Under the pieces are notes generated by a model, which made no database searches, was not told the DNA's origin, and was given only the letters and a program-made list of their open reading frames with translations. A stretch of 52,080 bases of DNA from Candidatus Yaniella excrementavium (GTDB taxonomy: Bacteria; Actinomycetota; Actinomycetes; Actinomycetales; Micrococcaceae): the NCBI GenBank assembly GCA_019115865.1, contig DXCT01000009.1, positions 1-52,080 of the forward strand, written 5' to 3'. Of this stretch, positions 1 to 7,986 are shown one piece after another. Position numbers and translations under genes: made by a program. Within the stretch, counting starts at the first letter, position 1. Each line of letters opens with the position of its first letter.

Positions 1-1154
1 GTCACCAGGTCCTCGTAGATGGCCTTTGCCACGGTGTAACCGCCGTCGTTTTCGGAATCCAGTTGGAAACTGAAACGGTCTTCATCTAGGACCACCGCGA
101 AGTACATCCACGAGCCGCGGAAGGACACAGCGATACGTTCCGATCCCATCCGGTCGGCAACGTCGCTGATGGCCAACATCAGTTCAGCAGACAGCAGGTA
201 GCGGGCTTCAACCTGATCGCTGGTCCAACCTTGGAAACGTTTGGTGATGCCTGGGTCTTCCAGCTCCATCGGCTCCATGCCGTCGCCGGCCGCGCTGTCC
301 GTTGTGAAGTTGCGGATTGCCTGGGGTTCGGTTTTTCGAGGCAGCAGGTATGTTTTCGAGGTGAAGTCCTTGTGGAAATCGGCGGCAAACATCACCATGG
401 ATGGTCCAGCCGCTTCCGTCATGGCTTCAAATTCGCTATATTTTTCCTGCACCGAGTTTTTGATGGAGTCCGGTACGAAATCTAACAGCGAGCCACCACG
501 TTGCTGGCGCTGTTTATAGTATCGCCAGTGACGTCCGTGTTTTTCACGCAGCTCGCGGTCGTTTGCCCGTTCTTCGCGACGCCGTTTCCGCTCCAGGCGG
601 GCTTTCGATTCGTCGCTGAGTTCAACTTCCGAGCTCTGCCATTTCACATCGGACAGCATGAACCGGGTGTCACCAAAGGTGCCGCTGATGAAATCTTCTT
701 GGCGGGCCTTCGGGTCCCGGATGAAACCCGACGTACTGAGCACCGGCACCGGAATGCCACCGGCTGGGTCGTAGCTGGCCTGCAACTCGGCTTGCTGGCC
801 GGTAGATGAGGTCGCCGTCAGATGTTCGGCCAGTGTTTCGATCATCGGCGCGACGACGTGTTGCGCGTATTGGTCGGAGGCTGTTTTGTGATGGCGCAGG
901 CCCACCATAACCGATGGGATCATCAAAGCCAGAGCGACCACTATGCACAGCACAGCGAACAGGGGTTGGCCGATAAAAAAGCACAGGAGTGCAACGAAGA
1001 TCAGGACCACGCCGACAACGGCCGGGATTCCGAGCAAGAGGCCTTTGCCGCTCCAAGACCCCATCCAGGCAGTATTACGGGAGAGTTCACCGGCGTCTTG
1101 TTCAATTTTTGTCCAGACGGTGTCGAAGTCTGGGGCTGAAATACGATCATGCAT
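1..1154 (-). CDS. DUF3137 domain membrane protein (partial, 3' end off the window)
   Basis: An open frame starts with ATG at 1154 and runs uninterrupted off the left edge (about 384 codons seen). The start overlaps the stop of the upstream lemA-like gene (TAATG), so the two are translationally coupled. Near residues 35-85 there are two closely spaced hydrophobic segments that should span the membrane; the rest is soluble, with a charged Arg/Glu/Lys-rich stretch around residues 170-205. A LemA protein followed by a DUF3137 protein is a known pairing in many bacteria; the function of the pair is not established. The identification rests on this pairing and the two-helix-plus-soluble layout, so the family name is likely but the function is unknown. 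Confidence 0.7.
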   Translation of the reverse strand, partial: MHDRISAPDFDTVWTKIEQDAGELSRNTAWMGSWSGKGLLLGIPAVVGVVLIFVALLCFFIGQPLFAVLCIVVALALMIPSVMVGLRHHKTASDQYAQHVVAPMIETLAEHLTATSSTGQQAELQASYDPAGGIPVPVLSTSGFIRDPKARQEDFISGTFGDTRFMLSDVKWQSSEVELSDESKARLERKRRREERANDRELREKHGRHWRYYKQRQQRGGSLLDFVPDSIKNSVQEKYSEFEAMTEAAGPSMVMFAADFHKDFTSKTYLLPRKTEPQAIRNFTTDSAAGDGMEPMELEDPGITKRFQGWTSDQVEARYLLSAELMLAISDVADRMGSERIAVSFRGSWMYFAVVLDEDRFSFQLDSENDGGYTVAKAIYEDLV

Positions 1155-1762
1155 TAGTCAAGGTACCCTTCCAAGGTATAACCGGTTTTCTTGCGCTGAT
1201 CGGTCAGCTCAAAGAGTTCGTGGTGTTTGAATCCCATCGGTGCCGCGATCAGCACCGTAGGAAATGTCTGGCGGTGAGTGTTGTAGACGGTAGCCGAACG
1301 GTTGTAGACCCGACGTGCAGCCTGCAAGCGTTCTTCCGCCTCATTAATGGTGCGTTGCAACAGTTCCACATTTATGTGAGTCTGCATTTCGGGGTAATTC
1401 TCGATCGACGCGAGTCGTCCGGGCCCCGCCTGAGCGGCTGCGTTCATCAGCTTCTGCTCGGCGTCTTCCATCGCAGCGTTAACTTGCATCTTTTCTTGCA
1501 TGGTCAATTGGCCAATGGTGCGTCCGGTACGTAAAGCGGTGGCATCCAGCACCAGTTCGATTTCTTTTTTCACAATGCCAGAGACAGCATCGGCTTGCGC
1601 TTTGATTTGATCAAAACGACTTTCCAAGGCGACGTCGATGCCGCGAACCGCCTCGGTCGAGGAGTTGCGCGACTTCACCAACCGGTTATACGTACTGATC
1701 AGCCAAACGACCAGGACGAGAACCACTACGCCAGCGATAATTGGGACCCAAGGTATGTTCAC
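1154..1762 (-). CDS. lemA: LemA family protein
   Basis: 202 residues. The protein has a very short N-terminus, one membrane helix (about residues 7-24), then a long helical soluble part. The segment after the helix (YNRLVKSRN, then a VDVALE/RFDQIKAQ-type stretch) and the later L-x-x-IENYPEM motif are typical of LemA. Length is close to the usual 180-200 residues. The start is GTG at 1762, with AGGA about 10 bases upstream. It is followed with a TAATG overlap by the DUF3137 gene, as is common for this pair. LemA proteins are membrane-anchored helical proteins of unknown molecular role. Confidence 0.9.
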   Translation of the reverse strand: MNIPWVPIIAGVVVLVLVVWLISTYNRLVKSRNSSTEAVRGIDVALESRFDQIKAQADAVSGIVKKEIELVLDATALRTGRTIGQLTMQEKMQVNAAMEDAEQKLMNAAAQAGPGRLASIENYPEMQTHINVELLQRTINEAEERLQAARRVYNRSATVYNTHRQTFPTVLIAAPMGFKHHELFELTDQRKKTGYTLEGYLD

Positions 1763-1859
1763 GGGAAAACATTCCTAACAAAAACTGTTGCAAATGACTA
1801 AAGCACTAAAGAGTACCACAGTTTTCGCTCGGAGCATGATGTATGCACGCTTGCTGCAG

Positions 1860-1897
1860 TTCTGACACCGGTTGGACTGCCGCCACCGGTGTCAGAA
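1860..1897. terminator. 13-bp perfect inverted repeat, probable terminator
   Basis: TTCTGACACCGGT (1860-1872) pairs with ACCGGTGTCAGAA (1885-1897) across a 12-base loop. It begins 11 bases past the stop of the minus-strand hydrolase gene. No clear T-run follows, so it may be a weak or factor-assisted terminator, or an RNA-stabilising end. Confidence 0.55.
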
Positions 1898-1907
1898 CAC
1901 ACCCCGA

Positions 1908-2792
1908 CTAGGCATGCCGCGGGTAACGCTGTTTGAAGTCTTGAGCGATATCTTTCATGAACGCAAACTCCACACCGGGGTGGGAAGCAAAATGGTCAAA
2001 GAGTCGTTCAAGCATCAACAACACCTGCGGCCGACCCGAAACATCGGGGTGCAGGGTCATCGGATACACCGCGTAGTCCATTTCGCGATATACCCAATCG
2101 AACTGATCCCGCCAGAGTTCTTCGATGTCTCGAGGGTTCACGAATCCGTGTGAGTTCGGACTGGACTTGATGAACATCATCGGTGGCAGGTCATCGATAT
2201 ACCAGGACGCTGGGATCTCAACCAGATCCGTCTCTTCACCGCGGACCAATGGCTTCATCCATTCCAAAGCAGATTCCGCTTCGTAGTCGATATTCGTCCA
2301 GGTGTCCCCGACGCGAACGTAATATGGCGTGAAGTCACGGTGCATAAATGAGTGGTCATACAGCATGCCCGCGTTGGCAAGTAGCTCGTTGGTGTAATGG
2401 GACATTTCCCACCACGGGGCAACATAACCCACTGGCGCTTGGCCCGCACGGCGTTTGATCAAGTCGTACACATATTCAAAAACTTCAGTTTCTTGTTCGA
2501 CAGACATCTCAAGCGGATTTTCGTGTGAGTAGCCGTGGTGGCCAATCTCGTGACCGGCCTGGACTACCTGGTCGAATTGCTCGGGGAAGGTTTCAATCGA
2601 ATGGCCCGGCCAGAACCAGGTAAAGGGGATATTGCGTCGCTGGGCCAGTTGCAGCAAACGCGGGACACCGACTTCTCCGGCGAAGAGTCCGCGCGAAATA
2701 TCGTTCGGAGAATCTTCGCCACCGTATGACCCTAGCCAGCCACCGACAGCGTCAACATCGACGCCCACTGCAATGTAGATTTTCTTCGCCAT
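1908..2792 (-). CDS. Polysaccharide deacetylase / cyclic-imidase-like (PuuE/HpPgdA type) hydrolase
   Basis: 294 residues from ATG at 2792, chosen over an upstream start at 2828 because GAAGGAG lies 8 bases before it. The protein begins with [22 protein letters not shown], a hallmark of the NodB-fold subgroup that includes PuuE allantoinase-like proteins, Helicobacter PgdA and bacterial cyclic imidases. Metal and catalytic residues can be seen: Asp in GVDVDA, and the H-x-x-x-H metal pair in [11 protein letters not shown]. There is no signal peptide, so it is cytosolic. A cyclic-imide or ureide substrate is thus more likely than cell-wall glycan. An N-methylhydantoin cluster lies 23 kb away, but no link is shown. 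The exact substrate cannot be read from the sequence. Confidence 0.8.
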   Translation of the reverse strand: MAKKIYIAVGVDVDAVGGWLGSYGGEDSPNDISRGLFAGEVGVPRLLQLAQRRNIPFTWFWPGHSIETFPEQFDQVVQAGHEIGHHGYSHENPLEMSVEQETEVFEYVYDLIKRRAGQAPVGYVAPWWEMSHYTNELLANAGMLYDHSFMHRDFTPYYVRVGDTWTNIDYEAESALEWMKPLVRGEETDLVEIPASWYIDDLPPMMFIKSSPNSHGFVNPRDIEELWRDQFDWVYREMDYAVYPMTLHPDVSGRPQVLLMLERLFDHFASHPGVEFAFMKDIAQDFKQRYPRHA

Positions 2793-2977
2793 ACTCAAAG
2801 CTCCTTCAGCAAAAGGGACAGCTGCCATACATATCGAATAGCTGTGGGGCAGCTAGGTCTCACTGTAATACTGAAACTCAGTCAAACTATGACTTCATCC
2901 GCGTCAAGACGCGCTGCGCAGTCAGCTCAGAGTTTTCGACCATGGGCTTATACCATGAATCGTGATAGTTTGGGAAT

Positions 2978-3511
2978 ATGCTAAATCCCTCGTTCTTACC
3001 CGTGAGCGACGGTATTCGCATACTGCGAGTGTTCGCAGCACAAGATACCGGACGCTACCTCGCGGCTGTCCAGGATCCGCTCATCCAAGAATTTGGCTAT
3101 TTACCAGCAGCAAACCATACGGAGCGCTCGGTCGAACAGCTCGCCGAGACCGTTGCACCGCAAGGACTTACCCGCGGCGACTTGGGATTGTTGAGCATTG
3201 TCGATAAATCGGACCTCTTTCTGGGCAGTCTGGTGTTGTTCAACGCCACCCGAGATAGCGCCGAGGTAGGGGTCTGGCTCCTACCCCAAGATCGTGGTTC
3301 CGGCCATGCACTGGGTGCCCTCAAACTTGCGGCCACGTTTGCCAAGCAAAGTGGACTGCGCGAGCTCACCGCACGAAACGTGGAAGACAACTACGCCTCC
3401 AAATACGTTGTGGAGCGTGCGGGGTTTGAGGAAGTCGCCCGCGGTATGGACAAAACACCGTCGGGAGAACAAGCACCGCATGTGCACTACCGGCTCGTCT
3501 TACGTTCCTAA
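2978..3511 (+). CDS. GNAT family N-acetyltransferase
   Basis: 177 residues. The sequence has a RimJ/RimL-like layout: an N-terminal beta strand region, a central VGVWLLPQDRGSGHALGALK segment that is the acetyl-CoA-binding motif A (R-G-x-G-x-A variant), then LRELTARNVEDNYASKYVVERAGF, the usual Asn and Ala-Gly-Phe signature of the C-terminal half. The start ATG at 2978 follows a weak GGGA. The gene runs divergently from the hydrolase at 1908-2792 and ends 19 bases from the convergent monooxygenase gene. Substrate unknown; ribosomal-protein, amino-acid or antibiotic acetylation are all possible. Confidence 0.8.
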   Translation: MLNPSFLPVSDGIRILRVFAAQDTGRYLAAVQDPLIQEFGYLPAANHTERSVEQLAETVAPQGLTRGDLGLLSIVDKSDLFLGSLVLFNATRDSAEVGVWLLPQDRGSGHALGALKLAATFAKQSGLRELTARNVEDNYASKYVVERAGFEEVARGMDKTPSGEQAPHVHYRLVLRS

Positions 3512-3530
3512 GACACGGACCTTCTGCAGC

Positions 3531-5408
3531 TCAGGCAACGAGACTGACAGAGCGGACAGCGGGAAACACTGTGCTAAGGAACGTCTCCAACGCTGTAGTT
3601 TCCGTCAGCGGGAACACGCCGGCAACATACTGGTCGGGCCGCACGACCACGACAGCACCCTCACGAGCAATCGAGCGCTCTTCGAAAATATCCTGATCTT
3701 CGAGCACTCCGAAGGCTTTCTCCATGTCAGTTAACCCGTAGCGGCCCGTCTTCGGCTTGAACGCCGCCGGAACATCTGTCATATCGAATTCGGTGTATGG
3801 CTGCTGATAGATCAGTTTCAGGTCAAAAAGTTCTTGCGGTAGCGCTTGCGCTGCCCACTGCGCCCACCGCTGGACGGTTGCCGATTCACCAGGGGCTGCA
3901 GCGTCAGCAAAAACATACACACGCCAGCGGCCATCAGCTACATGCTCATGCCCAATGTGGGTGGGCACCAAGTCGCAGACGCGCCCTGCCTTGGCTGATT
4001 TGAATCGACGGCCCACCGGGAACCCTGCTGCAAGTTGTTGATGATGCTGGCCTGCGGTGATCATCGATGGATCATAGTCTGTGAGATAGCCTGCATTGAA
4101 CTCAGCGGTCTGTTGGTAGAACTTCTCGATTGCATCGGGGTCGTCGAATTTGTGATTCGGCTGCGCCATGAGGGTTGACCACTGCTTATCGAACTCAATG
4201 AGCCCATGCGCGATGTCTTTGCGCTCGTCAGCATAGGTACGCAGTAACTCTTTCGGACTATTACCGGACAGTACGTGTCCCAGCTTCCATCCCAGATTAA
4301 ACCCGTCCTGCATCGAAACGTTCATCCCCTGACCGGCTTGAGCCGAATGCGTATGGCAGGCATCGCCCATAATGAAGACACTAGGGTCCTGGCTCTGGGT
4401 TTTGTCAGAGGCACGATCATCGAAATGTTCTGCGACGCGGTGACTTACCTCGTAGACCGAGTGCCACACGACCTTTTTGACGTCGATCGAGTAGGGGTGC
4501 AGGATGTCGTTGGCTTGGGCAATGATATCTTCCACCGGGGTATTGCGAATTTGGCGGTCGTCATCCGCGGGAACTTCGCCCAAATCGACGTAGAGACGGA
4601 AGAGGAACCCGCCTTCACGTGGAATGAGCAGTATGCTGCGCCCGATACTCGATTTTACAGTGCATTTCTTTCGCACGTCCGGGAAATCTGTGTCGGCAAA
4701 AATATCCATCACGCCCCATGCGTGGTTTGCCTGATCGCCACGGAGTTTATAACCCAGGGATTTTCGCACGTTACTGCGGGCACCGTCTGCTCCCACGACG
4801 TGCTTGGTGCGAACTTGAACTTCCGCACCGGTGTTTGGCCCGACCGTACGACGCAGCGTCACGGTCAGAGGGTACTGCGCCTGGGGATCATCTGATTCGA
4901 CGAAATCGACAAATTCGTAACCATAATCCGGTTCCATTCGTGTCGGCGAATTTTTCATGTACCGGTTGAAATGATCAATGATGCGAACCTGGGTGATGAG
5001 CATCATCGGCCATTCACTGTGCTCTTCGGGCAGCTCCCGGACACTCTTCTCGCGGATGACATTGCGGGGGTTGGCTGGGTCGGGCTTCCAGAACGCCATA
5101 TCGGTGATCGTATGAGCTTCCTCGTAGATCTCGTGGGCAAAACCAAAGGCCTGAAAGGTTTCCATCGTGCGCGAGTGCACACCGTCAGCGTTAGCAAGTT
5201 CTAGTCGATGGCCACGCTGTTCGATCATGCGTGTATTGACGTTAGGGAACTGTGATAGCTGAGCTGCCGTGATGGATCCAGCCGGACCGCAACCTACGAT
5301 GAGGACGTCCATTTCTTCAGGTAGTTCTGTCGGACGGTCAATACCGGTTCCGGCAGCAGGCATGGTGAGTGGGTCTTGGGTTTGGTACCCAGAAACGTGA
5401 AACTGCAT
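3531..5408 (-). CDS. FAD-dependent aromatic hydroxylase (phenol 2-monooxygenase / 3-hydroxybenzoate 4-monooxygenase family)
   Basis: 625 residues, the length usual for this family (about 620-640). An FAD Rossmann motif VGCGPAGS lies at residues 38-45, the second flavin motif GADGARS near residue 210, and the GD motif GDACHTHSAQAGQGMN near residue 350. The last 170 residues form the thioredoxin-like C-terminal domain of phenol-hydroxylase-type enzymes. The reaction would be NAD(P)H- and O2-dependent ring hydroxylation of a phenolic substrate in the cytosol. GGAAGGA lies just upstream of the ATG. No ring-cleavage genes are nearby, so the pathway is incomplete here. The divergent AraC-type gene is the likely activator. 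Confidence 0.87.
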   Translation of the reverse strand: MQFHVSGYQTQDPLTMPAAGTGIDRPTELPEEMDVLIVGCGPAGSITAAQLSQFPNVNTRMIEQRGHRLELANADGVHSRTMETFQAFGFAHEIYEEAHTITDMAFWKPDPANPRNVIREKSVRELPEEHSEWPMMLITQVRIIDHFNRYMKNSPTRMEPDYGYEFVDFVESDDPQAQYPLTVTLRRTVGPNTGAEVQVRTKHVVGADGARSNVRKSLGYKLRGDQANHAWGVMDIFADTDFPDVRKKCTVKSSIGRSILLIPREGGFLFRLYVDLGEVPADDDRQIRNTPVEDIIAQANDILHPYSIDVKKVVWHSVYEVSHRVAEHFDDRASDKTQSQDPSVFIMGDACHTHSAQAGQGMNVSMQDGFNLGWKLGHVLSGNSPKELLRTYADERKDIAHGLIEFDKQWSTLMAQPNHKFDDPDAIEKFYQQTAEFNAGYLTDYDPSMITAGQHHQQLAAGFPVGRRFKSAKAGRVCDLVPTHIGHEHVADGRWRVYVFADAAAPGESATVQRWAQWAAQALPQELFDLKLIYQQPYTEFDMTDVPAAFKPKTGRYGLTDMEKAFGVLEDQDIFEERSIAREGAVVVVRPDQYVAGVFPLTETTALETFLSTVFPAVRSVSLVA

Positions 5409-5781
5409 GTCGATCCTTCCGTATGGTCATCCACGATGCGTGGCGACTACAACTGAACTTCTGCAAATGTCCAAGCATTCGCATCAACGTGATGTGCAGC
5501 ACAAGCTAGCTAGCTGATGCCGGCGACAACAAGACCAACCTTGGACTTGGCCGCATAATGCAACGACCTGTCCCAATAGATCAACGCAATTGACCCGAAA
5601 GTGTCACCTATACTCCGTCGGTATCAATCCGCTTTTCGAGCATATTTAAGCTTTGATTGTGACGGGGCTAACATGGCTGGTAATGTTCCGCGTATTTTAG
5701 ATGTCATGTACCTCCACCGGTTCGGCACTGTACAAAACTCAGGGCCTTGTGAACTGCACGTCAGTTGTAAGTGAGGATACG
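5409..5781. other. Divergent intergenic region between hydroxylase and AraC-type regulator
   Basis: 373 bases without a gene. It holds the candidate hydroxylase promoter and its CCACG/CGTGG palindrome, the 12-bp palindrome at 5504-5515, and a possible plus-strand pair TTGTGA (5657-5662) and TAATGT (5681-5686) with 18-base spacing that could serve the regulator gene. No RNA gene was recognised. Confidence 0.5.
5431..5474 (-). promoter_or_regulatory. Candidate promoter and operator of the aromatic hydroxylase gene
   Basis: Read on the minus strand, TTGGAC (5469-5474) and TGTAGT (5446-5451) are separated by exactly 17 bases, a reasonable sigma-70-type promoter. A perfect palindrome CCACG-ATG-CGTGG (5431-5443) follows at about the transcription start. 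A factor bound there would block initiation or early elongation. Inference only; a 12-bp palindrome AGCTAGCTAGCT also sits at 5504-5515. Confidence 0.4.
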
Positions 5782-6756
5782 ATGCGAGATAGCACACACG
5801 ATGCCACGCATGATAGTTTCAAATCGTTCAGTACCTCCCATATTCCCCACCACGAACGCTTGGAATACTGGGAGGCGCACAACGCGGACGCCCTCATCGG
5901 CTTAGACATTCGTCCGTTGCATGCTCAGACCCTTCAGGCACAGCAGTACAATCGGGAATCACCCACGACCAGGGCGGCCAAAGTCCAGGGATCTTCTCAG
6001 CTCATTGAACGCACACCGGATATGATCCGGAAGTATCCAACCGAATCTGTGGCACTGTTCTTCTGTACGCAGGGAGATTCCTTTTACTCCGATGAGCAGG
6101 GCACCCATGTCCTGCAGGCTGGACAGTTGCTGGCCTGCAATGCAGACAGCCCGTTTATTCGTGGTTTTGGTGTTGGAGTTTCCGAGTTCGTGCTGACCGT
6201 GAGCATGGACGAGTTCACGAAGATATCTGCTGGCAAACCCCTGAAGCAGGCCCACACATTCACCTTTGGTCGTTCACCTGGGGACAGCTCTGCAAGTGGT
6301 GCGGCTCAACGGCTAGCGCAATGGGTGGCAGATTCCCTGAATGCTGCGGATCAGTCACCTGAACGCCCTGAATCAAGCGTCCTGTCGTACCTGGAAGCAC
6401 TGTTCCAGGGTGCTTGCCCAGACTCCGGCCAGTTATTTGAACAGGCGCAGCGTTTCATTGAGGTGCACTGCACTCATCCTGAGCTACGCCGTAGTGATAT
6501 TGCGCATCTGTTGCACACCAGTGAACGCCAGGTGGCCCGACTATTTGCCGCACACGACACCAGTTTCTCGCAAGAACTCTTGCAGCAACGGGTCTACGCG
6601 GCCAAGCAGTTGCTGAACGCCGAGCCGCATACACCTGTCGCCGAAGTTGCCCGTCGTTGCGGCTTTCGCTCGACCCCGCACTTTTCACGGACCTTTCGCC
6701 AGATCATCGGATTCTCAGCAACCGAAGCTCGCCGTCAACAAGCCCCCCACGGGTAG
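5782..6756 (+). CDS. AraC family transcriptional regulator
   Basis: 324 residues from ATG 5782 (GAGGA 4 bases upstream), preferred over the longer frame opening at 5701, whose extra 27 residues look non-coding. The N-terminal 200 residues resemble the AraC-binding-like sensor domain (AdpA/NphR type, with S-x-S-H-I-P-H-H-E-R-x-x-Y-W near the start). The last 100 residues carry two helix-turn-helix units: DIAHLLHTSERQVARLF, and VAEVARRCGFRSTPHFSRTFRQ. It is divergent from the aromatic hydroxylase, a layout typical of local activators of aromatic catabolism. Inducer unknown. Confidence 0.85.
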   Translation: MRDSTHDATHDSFKSFSTSHIPHHERLEYWEAHNADALIGLDIRPLHAQTLQAQQYNRESPTTRAAKVQGSSQLIERTPDMIRKYPTESVALFFCTQGDSFYSDEQGTHVLQAGQLLACNADSPFIRGFGVGVSEFVLTVSMDEFTKISAGKPLKQAHTFTFGRSPGDSSASGAAQRLAQWVADSLNAADQSPERPESSVLSYLEALFQGACPDSGQLFEQAQRFIEVHCTHPELRRSDIAHLLHTSERQVARLFAAHDTSFSQELLQQRVYAAKQLLNAEPHTPVAEVARRCGFRSTPHFSRTFRQIIGFSATEARRQQAPHG

Positions 6757-6758
6757 TG

Positions 6759-7841
6759 TTATTCGCGTGCATCGAATTCTGCGGGAGTTTCGTCATGATT
6801 TGTTTCACCCGTGCGTTCAGCGGCTGCCGCAGCCACAGCGGCATCGAATTTTTTCTGATTGCGCTTTTTACGGGAGACCAACCACCAGATCAGCACGACC
6901 AAAATCAGCATGATGATCAACTGCGGAATCGGGATGGCAGCAGCAGTGGTTTCACCAGAACCTGCGGTCAGTTCGGCGTCGATTTCATCCTCGCCGACGA
7001 TTTGCGGGTCCAACTCGACCGTCGAGTTGAGGGCAAATAGCGGCCACACATCCTGTTCTACCTGCACTTGTGTTTGATCATCGGGCAGCACTTCGCGGAT
7101 CGACTCGGGCTGCTCATCAGCCTCGACAATGCCAAATGGTCCAGCCGAGTGTAGCGCCTGTTCGGCGCCGAGGCGTACGTTACCTTCATTCGCGACCGTG
7201 TAGGTAACGGTTGCAGTACCCGGCGCGAAGGGATTCCAATTTTGCTCATAGTCAATGTTCATGTCGTTGACGGCCAACGTCGGCATGATGTCGCCGTCTA
7301 CACGCAAGTGAATGCGGGTTCCGACGCGGGAAACCATCGACACGTCTTCGCTATCGCCTGTAGAAACTGCAGCCGCAATACCGGCTGGCTGGTCGCCGGG
7401 GGTCGCATTTTCTGGGACGGTAAGGGTAAACGGCACAGTCACGGTCTCATCGGCCGGAATGGTGACCTCTTGCTGGTCAAGTTCGATCCATTGGCCCGCT
7501 GCCTCGTTCTCTTGACCCGGGGGCAAGATGTCGAACACCCCAGCGTCCGAGACAATCCCATCCGCAGCTTCCAGCGTGAAGGTAGCCTCCTGGGCAGAGA
7601 AGTTCGTGAGTTCTACGGCGTCTTCAACACTTTCACCCGGGGGTACGTCGAAGCGGAATGACACTCGGTCATCTTCATCCTCCTGCGATGCGGGAGTCAA
7701 CGACCACACGGTAGACGGTGCTGCTTCACCGTCAGCCGCGGCGGGCAGTGCATACAGTGTAGTTGCCACAAGCATCAGCAGCACCGCAAACAGGGCGGTA
7801 AAGGTTGTGCGATGGGAGATGGCAGCAGATTTGGAGGGCAT
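6759..7841 (-). CDS. DUF916 (WxL-interacting-protein-like) membrane-anchored surface protein
   Basis: 360 residues. The N-terminal signal peptide has a hydrophobic core TALFAVLLMLVATTLYALPAAA and a likely cut after about residue 36. A DUF916-like Ig-fold domain follows, with the typical FRFDVPPGES...ELTNFSAQEATF...AADG and later PENATPGDQPAGIAAA segments. A second beta-rich domain reaches about residue 300. Then come one membrane helix (IIMLILVVLIWWLV) and a charged cytosolic tail (RKKRNQKK). DUF916 proteins of Firmicutes bind peptidoglycan and hold WxL proteins at the cell surface. The next gene upstream encodes a phosphatase with a WxL-like tail, which supports that role here. The stop lies 2 bases from the convergent AraC stop. 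Confidence 0.75.
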   Translation of the reverse strand: MPSKSAAISHRTTFTALFAVLLMLVATTLYALPAAADGEAAPSTVWSLTPASQEDEDDRVSFRFDVPPGESVEDAVELTNFSAQEATFTLEAADGIVSDAGVFDILPPGQENEAAGQWIELDQQEVTIPADETVTVPFTLTVPENATPGDQPAGIAAAVSTGDSEDVSMVSRVGTRIHLRVDGDIMPTLAVNDMNIDYEQNWNPFAPGTATVTYTVANEGNVRLGAEQALHSAGPFGIVEADEQPESIREVLPDDQTQVQVEQDVWPLFALNSTVELDPQIVGEDEIDAELTAGSGETTAAAIPIPQLIIMLILVVLIWWLVSRKKRNQKKFDAAVAAAAAERTGETNHDETPAEFDARE

Positions 7842-7986
7842 CTTCAGGGTCTTTCATCAGTGAAGCAAACGGAAATACCAACGACGCCGGCCCCACCGGA
7901 CCGCGCGCAGCGGCGCGATGGGAGGCCGACGTCGTGTGGAGTGCACATGGTAGGTGCCTGGTGGTTAGCGCGGCTGAACCAACCTG

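Noticed and set aside
670-1056. 128-codon minus-strand frame in the left-edge region
   Set aside because: It lies inside the longer DUF3137 frame that opens at 1154, and its Arg/Pro-rich translation looks non-coding.
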